A stretch of DNA of 34,448 bases from an uncultured Muribaculaceae bacterium (GCA_910588035.1 CAJUPY010000024.1:1-34448); one strand, 5' to 3'. Numbered from the stretch's first letter, positions 24,737 through 33,570 are shown. Translations and numbers: made by a program. Notes: a model not told the origin generated them from the sequence alone.

Positions 24737-25471
24737 TCATTCCGGAAATTTGCGGTTATATTCCTCCAGAATATTCTTTATGTTGAAAAAATATCCGTCG
24801 GGTTGCTTGTCTCCGGTCTTCTTGATTCTGATATAGTCGAAATAGGGCTCGACAAACTCCTGCTTTTCGGCAATCGTGTTCTGGAAGTTGATAATGTTGT
24901 ATTCGTGACGCGGATTGATCACGAACCATGCGTTGTCGGTGTCGGTGCCCGTTCCGGTCGAGATAATCGCCTCAAGCAAATGGTTAAGCCGATATTGCCA
25001 TATCGCGGCACGGTTTTTCTTACCGCGTCCCTGAAGGGCGAAAATGAGAAAGTTCATCTGTGTCAGGTCAAACGGATCGTCGCTCAAGGCTTCCTCGGCA
25101 TAGTTGATGATCGAATCAAGTTCGGCGCGGGTGTGGTTCTCCTTATAATATAGGTTTCTGACCGACTCCGAACGGTGGTTGTGACGGTAGGGATTGTAAT
25201 CCTCCTGGAAAATGGTGCCCAGATAGAGATGGCGATATTGATCGAGATTCATGATTGTCTCGTTCTGCTCATACATTTTCATCAGTTTCGGATAATAGTA
25301 TTTCGATGTCGGATCGTTGACTTCTTTTTTGATCTGCTCCATGTCGGGACGCTCGATCGTGATTTTCTTTTCGGCATGTTTGGTGACAGCTCCCGCAATT
25401 ATGGCGACAGCCGCAAATATGATTACTGAGATGATGCGGTATGATATCTTGTACATAGATCTTCTTTTCAT
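24737..25471 (-). CDS. DUF4919 family protein with N-terminal membrane signal
   Basis: 244 residues from the ATG at 25471, which overlaps the upstream gene's stop as ATGA; 25456 is a second possible start. An uncleaved-type N-terminal helix (IISVIIFAAVAIIAGAVT) is followed by a helical repeat-like domain. The segments SKYYYPKLMKMYEQ, YRHLYLGTIFQEDYNPYRH, SDDPFDLTQMNFLIFAL and INPRHEYNIINF are the recurring landmarks of Bacteroidales DUF4919 proteins. Function unknown; expected in the envelope. It converges on the AAA+ gene with only 12 bp between stop codons and no evident terminator. Confidence 0.8.
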   Translation of the reverse strand: MKRRSMYKISYRIISVIIFAAVAIIAGAVTKHAEKKITIERPDMEQIKKEVNDPTSKYYYPKLMKMYEQNETIMNLDQYRHLYLGTIFQEDYNPYRHNHRSESVRNLYYKENHTRAELDSIINYAEEALSDDPFDLTQMNFLIFALQGRGKKNRAAIWQYRLNHLLEAIISTGTGTDTDNAWFVINPRHEYNIINFQNTIAEKQEFVEPYFDYIRIKKTGDKQPDGYFFNIKNILEEYNRKFPE

Positions 25472-25956
25472 TGGGTGATTATTGATGCCGCGATCACTGC
25501 CCTGAGGGCGAGAGCGACGATCGAACAGGTGACTATGGCCGGTAGCCCGACCGAACACAATGAACCTATGACAGCAGTGGAGCTGCCTCTGCCGGCCGGA
25601 GTCATTCTGTAGGCGACAAGGCCGAGAACCGATCCGGCTGCCGACCCCGCTACGCCGCCATATGTCGGTGAGATCAACAGACCGAGTATCATGCCTGTCA
25701 ATGTTCCACCGGCGACATATGCACGCTGATAGCCGGTCGTGACGGCCGGTCTGACCCGCAGATAGTCGATGCCGAGCACAATGACGGTCGCGATGCCCCA
25801 GAACACGATCTCATTTGACTGAAAATGTGTCAGACCACTCAGGTTCATGACCCACAGTCCGGCGTAAGCTGCCAGAACTGACGGCATGAATGGTCTGAAC
25901 AGCAACACGATTGCCGCACTGAGCAGTAATACGCCGGTTACAAGCCATAGTGTCAT
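25468..25956 (-). CDS. Small polytopic membrane protein with glycine-rich helices
   Basis: 162 residues, mostly hydrophobic, with about 4-5 helices. The middle part is rich in small residues (GGTLTGMILGLLISPTYGG, then AGSAAGSVLG), a glycine-zipper style reminiscent of DUF456, but I cannot assign it firmly. It is translationally coupled to the DUF4919 gene by an ATGA overlap, so both probably act at the same membrane. A -7-like box TATTTTTG on the minus strand (25986-25979) lies just upstream, without a convincing -33 partner. Confidence 0.65.
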   Translation of the reverse strand: MTLWLVTGVLLLSAAIVLLFRPFMPSVLAAYAGLWVMNLSGLTHFQSNEIVFWGIATVIVLGIDYLRVRPAVTTGYQRAYVAGGTLTGMILGLLISPTYGGVAGSAAGSVLGLVAYRMTPAGRGSSTAVIGSLCSVGLPAIVTCSIVALALRAVIAASIITQ

Positions 25957-26275
25957 TCGTTTTTTGTTTATGTTTCTACAAAAATAATGAATTTCGCTCG
26001 CTGTTTGTTACCGGGTGAACGCTTTTTAATTCCTATTTCGATAAATTTAACTTGCGTTAACCGATATATCTGAGAAATGACGCTCATGTCCGAAAACGCA
26101 CGGTAGATGCGATATTTCAAACTTGTTACAATGATTTTGAAGATGTTACAGGCTGTGTTTCAACGTTGTAACAGCTATGTAAAATTATTTTATAACTTCA
26201 AGTAATTGATTGATAGCTTGTTAACAAATTTGAGGCAAAAAAAATAAAAATTTAGCAAAAAAAGTGCGAAAAATT
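25957..26275. other. Long AT-rich intergenic region with repeated TGTTACA motifs
   Basis: No gene visible. TGTTACA occurs at 26124-26130 and 26144-26150, and its reverse complement TGTAACA at 26167-26173; the last two form a 7-bp inverted repeat. TTGTTAACAA at 26218-26227 is a palindrome of related sequence, and another TGTAACA sits in the transcribed leader (26320-26326). The cluster is upstream of the sigma factor promoter and looks like a regulatory region; the binding protein is unknown. Confidence 0.45.
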
Positions 26276-26305
26276 TTTGCATATTAAAAAAAGGTTGTAT
26301 CTTTG
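26276..26305 (+). promoter_or_regulatory. Promoter of the ECF sigma factor gene
   Basis: TTTG (26276-26279) and TATCTTTG (26298-26305) are 18 bp apart in a very A-rich context. The predicted transcription start is near 26311-26312, exactly at the base of the following hairpin. Confidence 0.85.
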
Positions 26306-26311
26306 CGTCGT

Positions 26312-26342
26312 AATCAGATTGTAACAACGATGCAATCTGATT
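26312..26342 (+). promoter_or_regulatory. 5'-end hairpin of the sigma factor mRNA
   Basis: AATCAGATTG (26312-26321) and CAATCTGATT (26333-26342) form a perfect 10-bp stem with an 11-nt loop. It begins at the predicted transcription start, so it would cap the 5' end of the mRNA; it may stabilise the message or, as DNA, be an operator. Confidence 0.55.
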
Positions 26343-26380
26343 GAAACCAAAACATACATTAACTCTAAAAGATATTCATC

Positions 26381-26887
26381 ATGGCAACTGCTTCTTTTCA
26401 ATCACAACTCATCGCAATGCAAAGCAACCTTCTCAACTTCGCATACAAACTCACAAACAACAGCGACGACGCCCAGGATCTTCTTCAGGACACAACTCTG
26501 AAAGTTCTCGACAGCGAATCGAAATTTGCAGAAGGAACAAACTTCAAAGGCTGGGTCTTCACGATCATGAGAAACATCTTCATCAACAACTACCGCCGTG
26601 TTGTCCGCACAGCTACCGTTGTCGATAAGACCGAAGACCTCTATCACCTCAATCTTCCCCAGGAGTCAGGTTTCGAGACTCCCGAAGGTTCTTTTGCGGC
26701 CAATGAGATCACCGCTGCCATAAACTCTTTCAGCGACGAATATCGCATTCCTTTCTCGATGCACGTCGCAGGCTACAAATACAACGAAATTGCAGAGAAA
26801 ATGAATCTTCCGCTCGGAACGGTCAAAAGCCGCATCTTCTTTGCCCGCCAGCGTCTCCAGGAGATGCTCAAGGACTACGCTTATTGA
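26381..26887 (+). CDS. ECF-type RNA polymerase sigma factor
   Basis: 168 residues. Region 2 is seen in LLNFAYKLTNNSDDAQDLLQ and NFKGWVFTIMRNIFINNYRR (core binding and -10 recognition helices), and region 4 in YKYNEIAEKMNLPLGTVKSR followed by IFFARQRLQ (the -35 recognition HTH). This very conserved form, with its characteristic linker LYHLNLPQESGFETPEGS, is found across Bacteroidales. No anti-sigma gene adjoins it; control is more likely through the long leader and the TGTTACA cluster upstream. It has its own promoter at 26276 and a shared terminator at 27005. Confidence 0.95.
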   Translation: MATASFQSQLIAMQSNLLNFAYKLTNNSDDAQDLLQDTTLKVLDSESKFAEGTNFKGWVFTIMRNIFINNYRRVVRTATVVDKTEDLYHLNLPQESGFETPEGSFAANEITAAINSFSDEYRIPFSMHVAGYKYNEIAEKMNLPLGTVKSRIFFARQRLQEMLKDYAY

Positions 26888-27004
26888 GATATATCATCAC
26901 TCCGACAACCATGTGCTTACATTATTTTACCCCACGGTCGGTTGACCGCCGAAACACACTCCCCTCATAATCCATACCTTTATTTTTATTGATTGAAAGA
27001 AGCA

Positions 27005-27039
27005 GAGAGGCCGCGCCCGATAGCGTGGCCTCTCGTTTT
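27005..27039 (+). terminator. Terminator between the sigma factor and the convergent SPFH-tail gene
   Basis: GAGAGGCC (27005-27012) pairs with GGCCTCTC (27027-27034), extended by CG pairs in the loop, and is followed by GTTTT. It is about 120 nt past the sigma factor stop and 16 nt past the stop of the opposing gene, so it may serve both directions; the plus-strand T-run is clearer. Confidence 0.8.
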
Positions 27040-27054
27040 GTAATCTGCCCGGTT

Positions 27055-27483
27055 TTACTGAATCGCATTGGTCAGAACACGGGTCGACTCCAGAATCGGA
27101 AGATTGGTTTCCGTCGGCACATAGATCACCGTCTTGTTGTTGAGATCAGCCTGTTGGCGAACCCACAGATATTGAATGTAGGTCGGGGTGATCGAGCCGT
27201 TTTCGATGCGTATAGCCTCGGCTGCACCTTTGGCGCGTTCGATCTCGGCCTGCGCATTGAGTTTCTCGGCCTCGAGGTTCGCACGTGCCTCCTCGATCTT
27301 GATCTTGCGGTTTTGCTCGGCTTTGGCAAATTCGGCCTTGCCTTCCATTTCCTGTGACCAGACATTATACCATGGTAGAATGAATGCCAGCGCGGCAATC
27401 AGAACGATTAGTGCGCAGATACCCCACAGACCGTTCTTGACGATCCTGGGTGTGATGTTTACGTCATTGTTATACATATTCAT
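27055..27483 (-). CDS. Membrane-anchored coiled-coil protein resembling the C-terminal tail of SPFH proteins
   Basis: 142 residues. One transmembrane helix (about 19-38, LWGICALIVLIAALAFILPW) is followed by an Ala/Glu/Lys-rich coiled coil (about 45-92, NLEAEKLNAQAEIERAKGAA) and a conserved-looking end (ITPTYIQYLWVRQQ, VIYVPTETNLPILE). The coil plus tail match the C-terminal part of prohibitin/stomatin-type proteins, but the SPFH domain itself is absent. It may form membrane-bound oligomers; no enzymatic motif. It lies 12 nt behind the six-hairpin glycosidase gene on the same strand, so it may be read from that transcript. M3 (27477) is an alternative start. Confidence 0.8.
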   Translation of the reverse strand: MNMYNNDVNITPRIVKNGLWGICALIVLIAALAFILPWYNVWSQEMEGKAEFAKAEQNRKIKIEEARANLEAEKLNAQAEIERAKGAAEAIRIENGSITPTYIQYLWVRQQADLNNKTVIYVPTETNLPILESTRVLTNAIQ

Positions 27484-27495
27484 GAAAAATTGAAA

Positions 27496-29493
27496 TTAGA
27501 GTTTGCAGCTCACTGTCGATCCGATTCTGATCTCACGGTCGAGAACGGTTTTACCGCTATCGGTGATCAAGACGCGCATTTTGTTGTCATTGACACGCCT
27601 GACCTCAATGTCAAAGTCGCCGCCGAAAGCGCGTATTTTTCTCAGAGCCATGCTGTTCCAGTCGCGCGGCAACCGTGGCGTGACGCTGAAGGAGCGGAAT
27701 CCGGTCGGACGTATTCCGAACATGCCTTCGGTGAAGATGCGCCCGTAAAGGCCGCTTTCAGCCGACAGGTGACGTTGGCCTCCTTCGGGCCACGCTTCGA
27801 CAGCATATGGAACATGCTCGCCCAGCAGACGGGTACGCGAATATTTCCTGACAAAATCGATCGCCTTTTCTGTCTCCCCGGCAATGAATGCGCCGCGCAG
27901 GGCGTAGAGTGTCGAACGGTCCCAGAACGTTGAGTCGCCGGCCTGGGTGAGAAGTCCGTTTTCGGTCCATAGGCGTGGTGAGAAAAGGGCGGCGAGTGTG
28001 CCTTCGGCCCGTTCGGTGATGCCGGCGGTCAGCGGAATGCATATCCAGGCTCTCAAAACATCGTTGCCTTTGTAATAGGCATACGTGTCAAATCCCTCGA
28101 CCTCAGAGGCGAAATAACGGTCTATGTCTTTGCGCAGACGCTCCGCCTGTTTGCGGTAGCTTCGTGCGGTCTTGTGTTGTTTGAGCTCATCGGCGATATA
28201 TGAGGCTGAGATCAGCGCGTCGTAGTAGAGCGACGATGTGCAGAGGTTAGCCTCTCCCGACGGAAAACGCCCCTCGAGTTCGTCGCTGTTTGAGTTGACA
28301 GTACCGTCGCTGTTGAGCTTGCGGCGGTTGTATTCCAGACACCAGACTATCAGTGGCCACAGCTCGCGCGTTTCCTCAATGTCGTTGCGTGCCAGAAGAT
28401 AACGGGCCGCGCCATAGCCTATCATGGCAGCGTCTCCACGGTCGCCGGCTCCGTTCCAGTAGCTGTCGCCTTCAGCGATGATAGAGCTCGGAATCGGATC
28501 CCAGCGGTCGTTCATGTAGCGCGCGAAATGCCTGAATGAGTTCAGTGCCGACTCGTTGGCATAGTCATAGCCGGTGAACGGGAAAAACGGATTGACATAC
28601 TCCGCCTGGTCGTTGGCCCAGATCGCGGCATAGTATGACTCACCTCCCGGACCGTGCATCGGCCCTCCTTTGGTGGCGAAAATGCTCTCGCAAGCACGCA
28701 GTTTCGCGAAGTCAAACATCTTGTTGATCACGCTGTCGGGAGTTTCCAGAACCAGCGACGACGACCGTTGCGCAACTGACTTGCGGCGGTCTGATAGCTC
28801 GGCGGCAGCGTCGATAGGCTTCGGGCGGTCAGTTGAGGCGCGGAAGGCGGAGATCGACGAGGAAAATGCGGCCTCTTCGCCCGGCTTGAGGGTCACGCTG
28901 CCTCCGCCATAAGTCTCCATTACGATCTTGTAGCCTCCGTAAACCCCTTTGTCGCTATTGGTGGTGGCGACATCGTGCATCTCCGGAAACTCGATTGTGA
29001 CATCTTTATTACCCGTGTTGACAAATCTGAAAGTCTCGACAAGCGACGGCTCCGTCACTGACGGAAAACAGGTTTGAGTGAGCTTAAGCCTCATGTCACG
29101 CCCTGCTGCCACTGTCGACACAATTGTCAGAACCCCGTCAAACACGATAGTGTCGACATGCTGCTTGACCGATCGGCCGTTGACAGTAGTGGCGTTGAGC
29201 GGACTCCAGTCATAGCGGCGCATCAGCGAGGCGTGGGTGTTGTTTGGAACAGTACGTAGCATTGGCCACACCAGGCTCTTGTTGAGCGACAGTGTCTTGT
29301 CGGGGTTGACCCCGTAGCGGACGACCGCGGCAATCTGACGTCCGGCCATTTCGACATGGTCTGAATGGACATCGTCTTGACCGACTGACCACACTATTGA
29401 ATTGCGGTCATGGTCAATGTTCCAGAACTGACGTGCCGATCCAATGACCGGAAACACCGACAGAACCAGTGCCGTGAGAAACATTTTTTTCAT
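27496..29493 (-). CDS. Secreted six-hairpin (alpha/alpha-6 barrel) glycoside hydrolase-like protein
   Basis: 665 residues with an N-terminal signal peptide (MKKMFLTALVLSVFPVIGSA), so periplasmic or exported. Residues about 20-230 are beta-rich, the N-terminal sandwich usual for such enzymes. From about 255 onward the helical barrel follows, with GPMHGPGGESYYAAIWANDQ, SSIIAEGDSYW, GRFPSGEANLCTSSLYYDAL and VEAWPEGGQRHLSAES, the spacing seen in six-hairpin glycosidases. A short beta domain ends the protein (FRSFSVTPRLP). Catalytic residues and CAZy family cannot be fixed by eye; Asp and Glu in the WANDQ and AEGDSYW segments are candidates. It follows the GH31 gene by 15 nt, so the two enzymes probably attack the same glycan. 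Confidence 0.8.
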   Translation of the reverse strand: MKKMFLTALVLSVFPVIGSARQFWNIDHDRNSIVWSVGQDDVHSDHVEMAGRQIAAVVRYGVNPDKTLSLNKSLVWPMLRTVPNNTHASLMRRYDWSPLNATTVNGRSVKQHVDTIVFDGVLTIVSTVAAGRDMRLKLTQTCFPSVTEPSLVETFRFVNTGNKDVTIEFPEMHDVATTNSDKGVYGGYKIVMETYGGGSVTLKPGEEAAFSSSISAFRASTDRPKPIDAAAELSDRRKSVAQRSSSLVLETPDSVINKMFDFAKLRACESIFATKGGPMHGPGGESYYAAIWANDQAEYVNPFFPFTGYDYANESALNSFRHFARYMNDRWDPIPSSIIAEGDSYWNGAGDRGDAAMIGYGAARYLLARNDIEETRELWPLIVWCLEYNRRKLNSDGTVNSNSDELEGRFPSGEANLCTSSLYYDALISASYIADELKQHKTARSYRKQAERLRKDIDRYFASEVEGFDTYAYYKGNDVLRAWICIPLTAGITERAEGTLAALFSPRLWTENGLLTQAGDSTFWDRSTLYALRGAFIAGETEKAIDFVRKYSRTRLLGEHVPYAVEAWPEGGQRHLSAESGLYGRIFTEGMFGIRPTGFRSFSVTPRLPRDWNSMALRKIRAFGGDFDIEVRRVNDNKMRVLITDSGKTVLDREIRIGSTVSCKL

Positions 29494-29508
29494 AGCGGCA
29501 GGCGACGG

Positions 29509-32154
29509 TCACTGGCGGTTGAACTGATCGGTGATCTGTTTCTTGAGTCTGGTCTTGAAATCATCGCCGATAATCTTCATCGAATCGATGACTGACGGCA
29601 GACGGTTCAGGTTGTCGTCACACTCTGCCAGATGACGGCTTGCAGAGGCCGGGTCTTCCATGATCGCGCTCGCACACTGCGACACTTTCAGATACTCTGT
29701 CGGCTGAAGAAGGTGACCGCCGCCATGAAGTGCCTGCTCGATCTTGAAGTCGGGAGTCAGCACGCGGCATCGGTTGAACAGTCCTTTGCGGCCATAAACC
29801 GACGCGGGGTCTCCTTCGACTCCTTCATAGTCGAGAACGATCTCGAGATCACGGTCGACATCCGACGGGCCGATATAGACAACCGGCTGAAGCGACCGGG
29901 CGTCGTAACCCCACTGGCCGTTTTCCGGGAAACGGCTGTAAACGGCATTCTCACCGTTGACGGTTACTGACGACGGAGGCAGCATGGCAGGGAAGCGGAG
30001 CTGGTAGCCGCGTCTGTCGGGTGCTCCCTCATATTTTCCCTCGCGGGCTGCTATCCTGACCTTCACCTTGTTGCCCGAGGTTGTCTTGCTGACCACCGTC
30101 GTGGCGTGATTGTTGTCATAGTCGCGTGAGATGCCGTCATCTTCATAGTGTCTCAACTCTCCGTCACCGCCCGGAATGAATGTCAGAACCAGCGTGTCGC
30201 TCGGTTGCTGAAGGCTCACGACGTTGTCGGCATTCATCGGCAGAATCGCTCCCGCCTTGACATAAAACGGATTCTCGTCGAGCGTATACTGCAATGTCAC
30301 CGTGCGTCCGCCGTCAATCATCTCGCCTGTCGCGTAGTCATACCATTTTCCTTCCGGAAACCACATGGTGCGGTCTGCAAGACCCGTAACGCTGTCGACC
30401 GGTTCGGTCACAGCCGTCGCGATGATGTCGTTTCCGAAGAAAAATTGCTGACGGAAATCATAGGCTTCGGACGACTCGGGATATTCATAATACATCGGTC
30501 GCGACATCGCGACACCCGTGTCATAGTTCTCACGCGCGGCGTTGTAGATATAGGGAACAAGCGCGTAGCGGAGCTTCATCGCGTCGCGCATTCTGAACAT
30601 ATGGTCGGGGAAAGCCCACATGTAGCGCACAATGTTCATGTCTTTGGTCGAGTGGGTCTTGAAGATCGGGGTGAACACACCATATTGCAGCCAGCGCAGG
30701 TAAAGCTCCGGATCGGTGACGTGGGGTGTGCCGTCGTTCTTGAAATAGTGTCCGCCGATGTCGTGACCCCAGTAACCGTAGTTCACATTAGAGGCGGTCG
30801 AGGTGAAGTAGGGCAGGAATGCCAGCGTTGACCACTTGATGTGGGTGTCGCCCGAGAATCCAAGCGGGTAGCGGTGACTGCCCAGTCCGCCCCAGCGGTG
30901 ATAGATGAACGGACGCTCACGGCTGTCGCGGTTTGAAGCATGCTTGAAAAAGGTGTGGTTGAGCCAGAAGGTGTTTGAGAGTCCGGGTGTGTATTTCGAT
31001 TCCTTCCACTGCTGCCAGTCGAGCCACCAGAAGTCGACACCGATCTGTTCCATCGGTTCGAGCACGGTCTTGAAGTAGGCGTCGGCCCATTTCTTCTCAT
31101 CGATCTTGAACGGCACGCTACGGGTCGTGTCGGCCTGGCCATACTCTTTGACAAACCGGCCGTAGCATTCCTCATAGGGCTGTATGCCCGATGCGGGGTG
31201 AAGGTTCAGCGCGACCTTCAGATTCTCGTTATCGGTCCATTTCAGGAAGTTGGCCGGGTGTGGAAACAGCTCTTTCTGCCAGGTGTAACCGGTCCAGCCT
31301 ACCCTCTGGCCATACTCATCTTTCGGTGTCTTGGACGCTATGTCGGCCCACGTGTCGTGCCAGTCCATGTCAACGATCAGAACATCGATCGGAATGCCCA
31401 TTGACTTCATTTTTCCCACGAGGTCGACCAGCTCGTCGTCGGAGTATTGCCAGTAGCGGCTCCACCAGTAGCCGAACGTGTATTTTGGCGGAAGGGGAGC
31501 GCGTCCCGCTATTTTCTGATAATCGGCCAACGCCTGCTTGTAGTCGTGGCCGTGGGCAAACAGGTACAGATCCTGACGGTTGCCCTCGCGGGCAACTTCG
31601 ACCCATTCGCCCCACTCCGAACTGTCGGGCTTGAGAACATGACGCCGCGTGTCGTCGACAACAGTCCACCCGTCGCGCGAAATCAGTCCGGGCTCGAATT
31701 TGCAGTTCGTTCCGTCACAACCGTCGAGAGTGCGTGTCGTGCCCAGCAGGTTGCCGTTGCTTTCAGAGGCGGGTGTCCACTCGGTCTTCTTGCCGTTGAC
31801 ATCAAACGTCGCTTTCAGGTTTGAACCGTCAAACGGTTGGCCGTTATCTTTATAGGTCAGGGTGACACGGTCGGTTTTCAGCGTCAGTTTCTTACCCGAT
31901 CGGCTGACATTGAACCGGGGAACATCGAGATCGCGGTTTACTACTGTCAGCGTCTTGCGGTCTTCAAAACTTCCGTCATCGCTCCACTCCATTCTGATCA
32001 GTTGTGGAGTCAGCACCGTGAACCGGGCATTGCCGTGGGTGACGACCGCTTCTTTACGAGCAGTCGGGTTTTCTGCCGCATCGGTTGCCGTAAACGACAT
32101 GGCGGCCAAAATAATTGCAAGTGAACGTGAGAAAAGATTGGCTAATTTCTTCAT
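29509..32154 (-). CDS. Secreted GH31 family alpha-glycosidase
   Basis: 881 residues with an N-terminal signal peptide (LFSRSLAIILAAMSFTATDA). An N-terminal beta-sandwich is followed by the GH31 TIM barrel: PKYTFGYWWSRYWQY, IDVLIVDMDWHDTW, GWTGYTWQKELFPHP, then the nucleophile candidate Asp379 in VDFWWLDWQQW and the acid/base candidate Asp436 in GFSGDTHIKW. DUF5110-like beta domains follow, and a helical tail of about 90 residues ends the protein. GH31 enzymes retain configuration and act on alpha-glucosides, alpha-xylosides and related sugars; the precise substrate is not readable. It has its own promoter at 32180-32211 and heads a unit with the six-hairpin enzyme. No SusC/SusD pair lies nearby in the window. 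Confidence 0.93.
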   Translation of the reverse strand: MKKLANLFSRSLAIILAAMSFTATDAAENPTARKEAVVTHGNARFTVLTPQLIRMEWSDDGSFEDRKTLTVVNRDLDVPRFNVSRSGKKLTLKTDRVTLTYKDNGQPFDGSNLKATFDVNGKKTEWTPASESNGNLLGTTRTLDGCDGTNCKFEPGLISRDGWTVVDDTRRHVLKPDSSEWGEWVEVAREGNRQDLYLFAHGHDYKQALADYQKIAGRAPLPPKYTFGYWWSRYWQYSDDELVDLVGKMKSMGIPIDVLIVDMDWHDTWADIASKTPKDEYGQRVGWTGYTWQKELFPHPANFLKWTDNENLKVALNLHPASGIQPYEECYGRFVKEYGQADTTRSVPFKIDEKKWADAYFKTVLEPMEQIGVDFWWLDWQQWKESKYTPGLSNTFWLNHTFFKHASNRDSRERPFIYHRWGGLGSHRYPLGFSGDTHIKWSTLAFLPYFTSTASNVNYGYWGHDIGGHYFKNDGTPHVTDPELYLRWLQYGVFTPIFKTHSTKDMNIVRYMWAFPDHMFRMRDAMKLRYALVPYIYNAARENYDTGVAMSRPMYYEYPESSEAYDFRQQFFFGNDIIATAVTEPVDSVTGLADRTMWFPEGKWYDYATGEMIDGGRTVTLQYTLDENPFYVKAGAILPMNADNVVSLQQPSDTLVLTFIPGGDGELRHYEDDGISRDYDNNHATTVVSKTTSGNKVKVRIAAREGKYEGAPDRRGYQLRFPAMLPPSSVTVNGENAVYSRFPENGQWGYDARSLQPVVYIGPSDVDRDLEIVLDYEGVEGDPASVYGRKGLFNRCRVLTPDFKIEQALHGGGHLLQPTEYLKVSQCASAIMEDPASASRHLAECDDNLNRLPSVIDSMKIIGDDFKTRLKKQITDQFNRQ

Positions 32155-32179
32155 TTGATTAGGTGGTTGAGTATTTCCA

Positions 32180-32211
32180 CAAAGATACTGAAATCAATCA
32201 CCCCAACCAAA
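32180..32211 (-). promoter_or_regulatory. Promoter of the GH31 operon
   Basis: On the minus strand, TATCTTTG (32187-32180) and TTTG (32211-32208) are 20 bp apart. The predicted start is near 32173, a leader of about 19 nt. It lies between the MATE stop codon (32224) and the GH31 start (32154). Confidence 0.8.
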
Positions 32212-32223
32212 AGATTGTCTTTT

Positions 32224-33561
32224 CTACACTCTTGTTCTTTCCGATGTCGATCTGAAAAAATAGACTGAGAAGAAGGCTGCGGCGACAAAGAGCGACACCG
32301 AGAAACTGAGTATGATTCCGAAGATCCCCATACCCGCTGGAATTGCCAGCAGATAGGTTGCCGGCATACCGATCACAAGATAGCTCACGAACGCGATCCA
32401 CAGCATCGGCATCACGTTTGAAGTGCCTCTGAGCGCATTGGCGAACGTGATCTGAGTCGCGTCGCCCAGTTGGTAGAGAACAAGCGGAAAAATCAGAGTC
32501 AGTGTCGTCGAGATCACTGCCGTGTCTTCGGTGAACGCTCCGACCATGTAGCGGCCGAAGACAATGAAAATTGTCGACGACACACCCGCTAACAGCAACA
32601 TCAGGTGATAGCCCGAAAATGCGATTCCTCTCATCGCCCGGCGGTCTGACAATCCGTGGGCATTGGCAACAAGAACACTGATAGCCGACCCTATGCTGTA
32701 GTAGATGCAGAAGCCCAGAGTGCCGACGATGACTATCACCTGAAACGACGCGAGCGCGATTGCGCCGGTCCAACCGGCGACAACAGCTGCAAACGTGAAC
32801 GATCCCGACTCAAATGTCATCTGCATCGAAACAGGCCACGACGTGCGGTTGATGCGCCGCATGATAACTCCCGTAACCCGGTTGCGGCGGAATCCGTGGG
32901 CATACTGCCGGTAGCGGCCTCTCATGAAAAACACACCGGCTATGACTACCGGACAGATAATGCGGGCGACAAGGGTGCTGATTCCCGCACCGTTGAGTCC
33001 GAGCTCGGGCATACCGAAATGACCGTAGATCAGCACGTAGTTGCCGATGATGTTCAGAACGTTCGCCGACAGTAGAATCCACATCGGCATTCGCGAATTG
33101 TTGATAGCGTAGCTCCATTGTGCGAATACGTTGAACACAGCGATCGGAACAAGCCCCGACAGATAGATCAGAAAATAGGGCCTGATCGTCGGCAGCAATT
33201 CCTCGGGTTGACCCATGCGGTCAATGTTCAGATAGACAAACGTCATGACAGCCGTTGCGCCTAAGGCGAACAACACGTTGACTATCAAAGCTCCTTTCAC
33301 CGTCGCTCCGATCTCATCGTGGCTGCCACGGGTGTAGAGCATCGCCACTATAGGCGTGAGACCATACGAAAATCCCATGCACGCGAAAATAACGGTGTTG
33401 AAAAGATTGTTGACAAATGATGCCGATGCCAGTGCCTCGGTCGAGTAGCGTCCGACCATGATGTTGTCGGCAAATCCGACCACGATCAGTCCGAGCTGCG
33501 CGATCAATATCGGCAGTCCCAGTCGCAATATCGATTTGTAGTTTTCGAGATTCAGTTTCAT
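32224..33561 (-). CDS. MATE family multidrug/cation exporter
   Basis: 445 residues from the ATG at 33561 (MKLNLENYKSIL). The longer frame to 33573 would start inside the -7 box, so 33561 is preferred. There are 12 hydrophobic helices in two homologous halves; ILIAQLGLIVVGFADNIMVG in helix 1 and GFSYGLTPIVAMLYTRG are typical of the NorM-type MATE group, which couples export of cationic compounds to Na+ or H+ entry across the cytoplasmic membrane. It is upstream of GH31 on the same strand, but a separate promoter divides them. Confidence 0.93.
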   Translation of the reverse strand: MKLNLENYKSILRLGLPILIAQLGLIVVGFADNIMVGRYSTEALASASFVNNLFNTVIFACMGFSYGLTPIVAMLYTRGSHDEIGATVKGALIVNVLFALGATAVMTFVYLNIDRMGQPEELLPTIRPYFLIYLSGLVPIAVFNVFAQWSYAINNSRMPMWILLSANVLNIIGNYVLIYGHFGMPELGLNGAGISTLVARIICPVVIAGVFFMRGRYRQYAHGFRRNRVTGVIMRRINRTSWPVSMQMTFESGSFTFAAVVAGWTGAIALASFQVIVIVGTLGFCIYYSIGSAISVLVANAHGLSDRRAMRGIAFSGYHLMLLLAGVSSTIFIVFGRYMVGAFTEDTAVISTTLTLIFPLVLYQLGDATQITFANALRGTSNVMPMLWIAFVSYLVIGMPATYLLAIPAGMGIFGIILSFSVSLFVAAAFFSVYFFRSTSERTRV

Positions 33562-33570
33562 AACAGGCTG

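Noticed and set aside
30148..30831. 227-codon plus-strand frame inside the GH31 gene
   Set aside because: Opposite a clear GH31 catalytic region; no motif and no start signal of its own.
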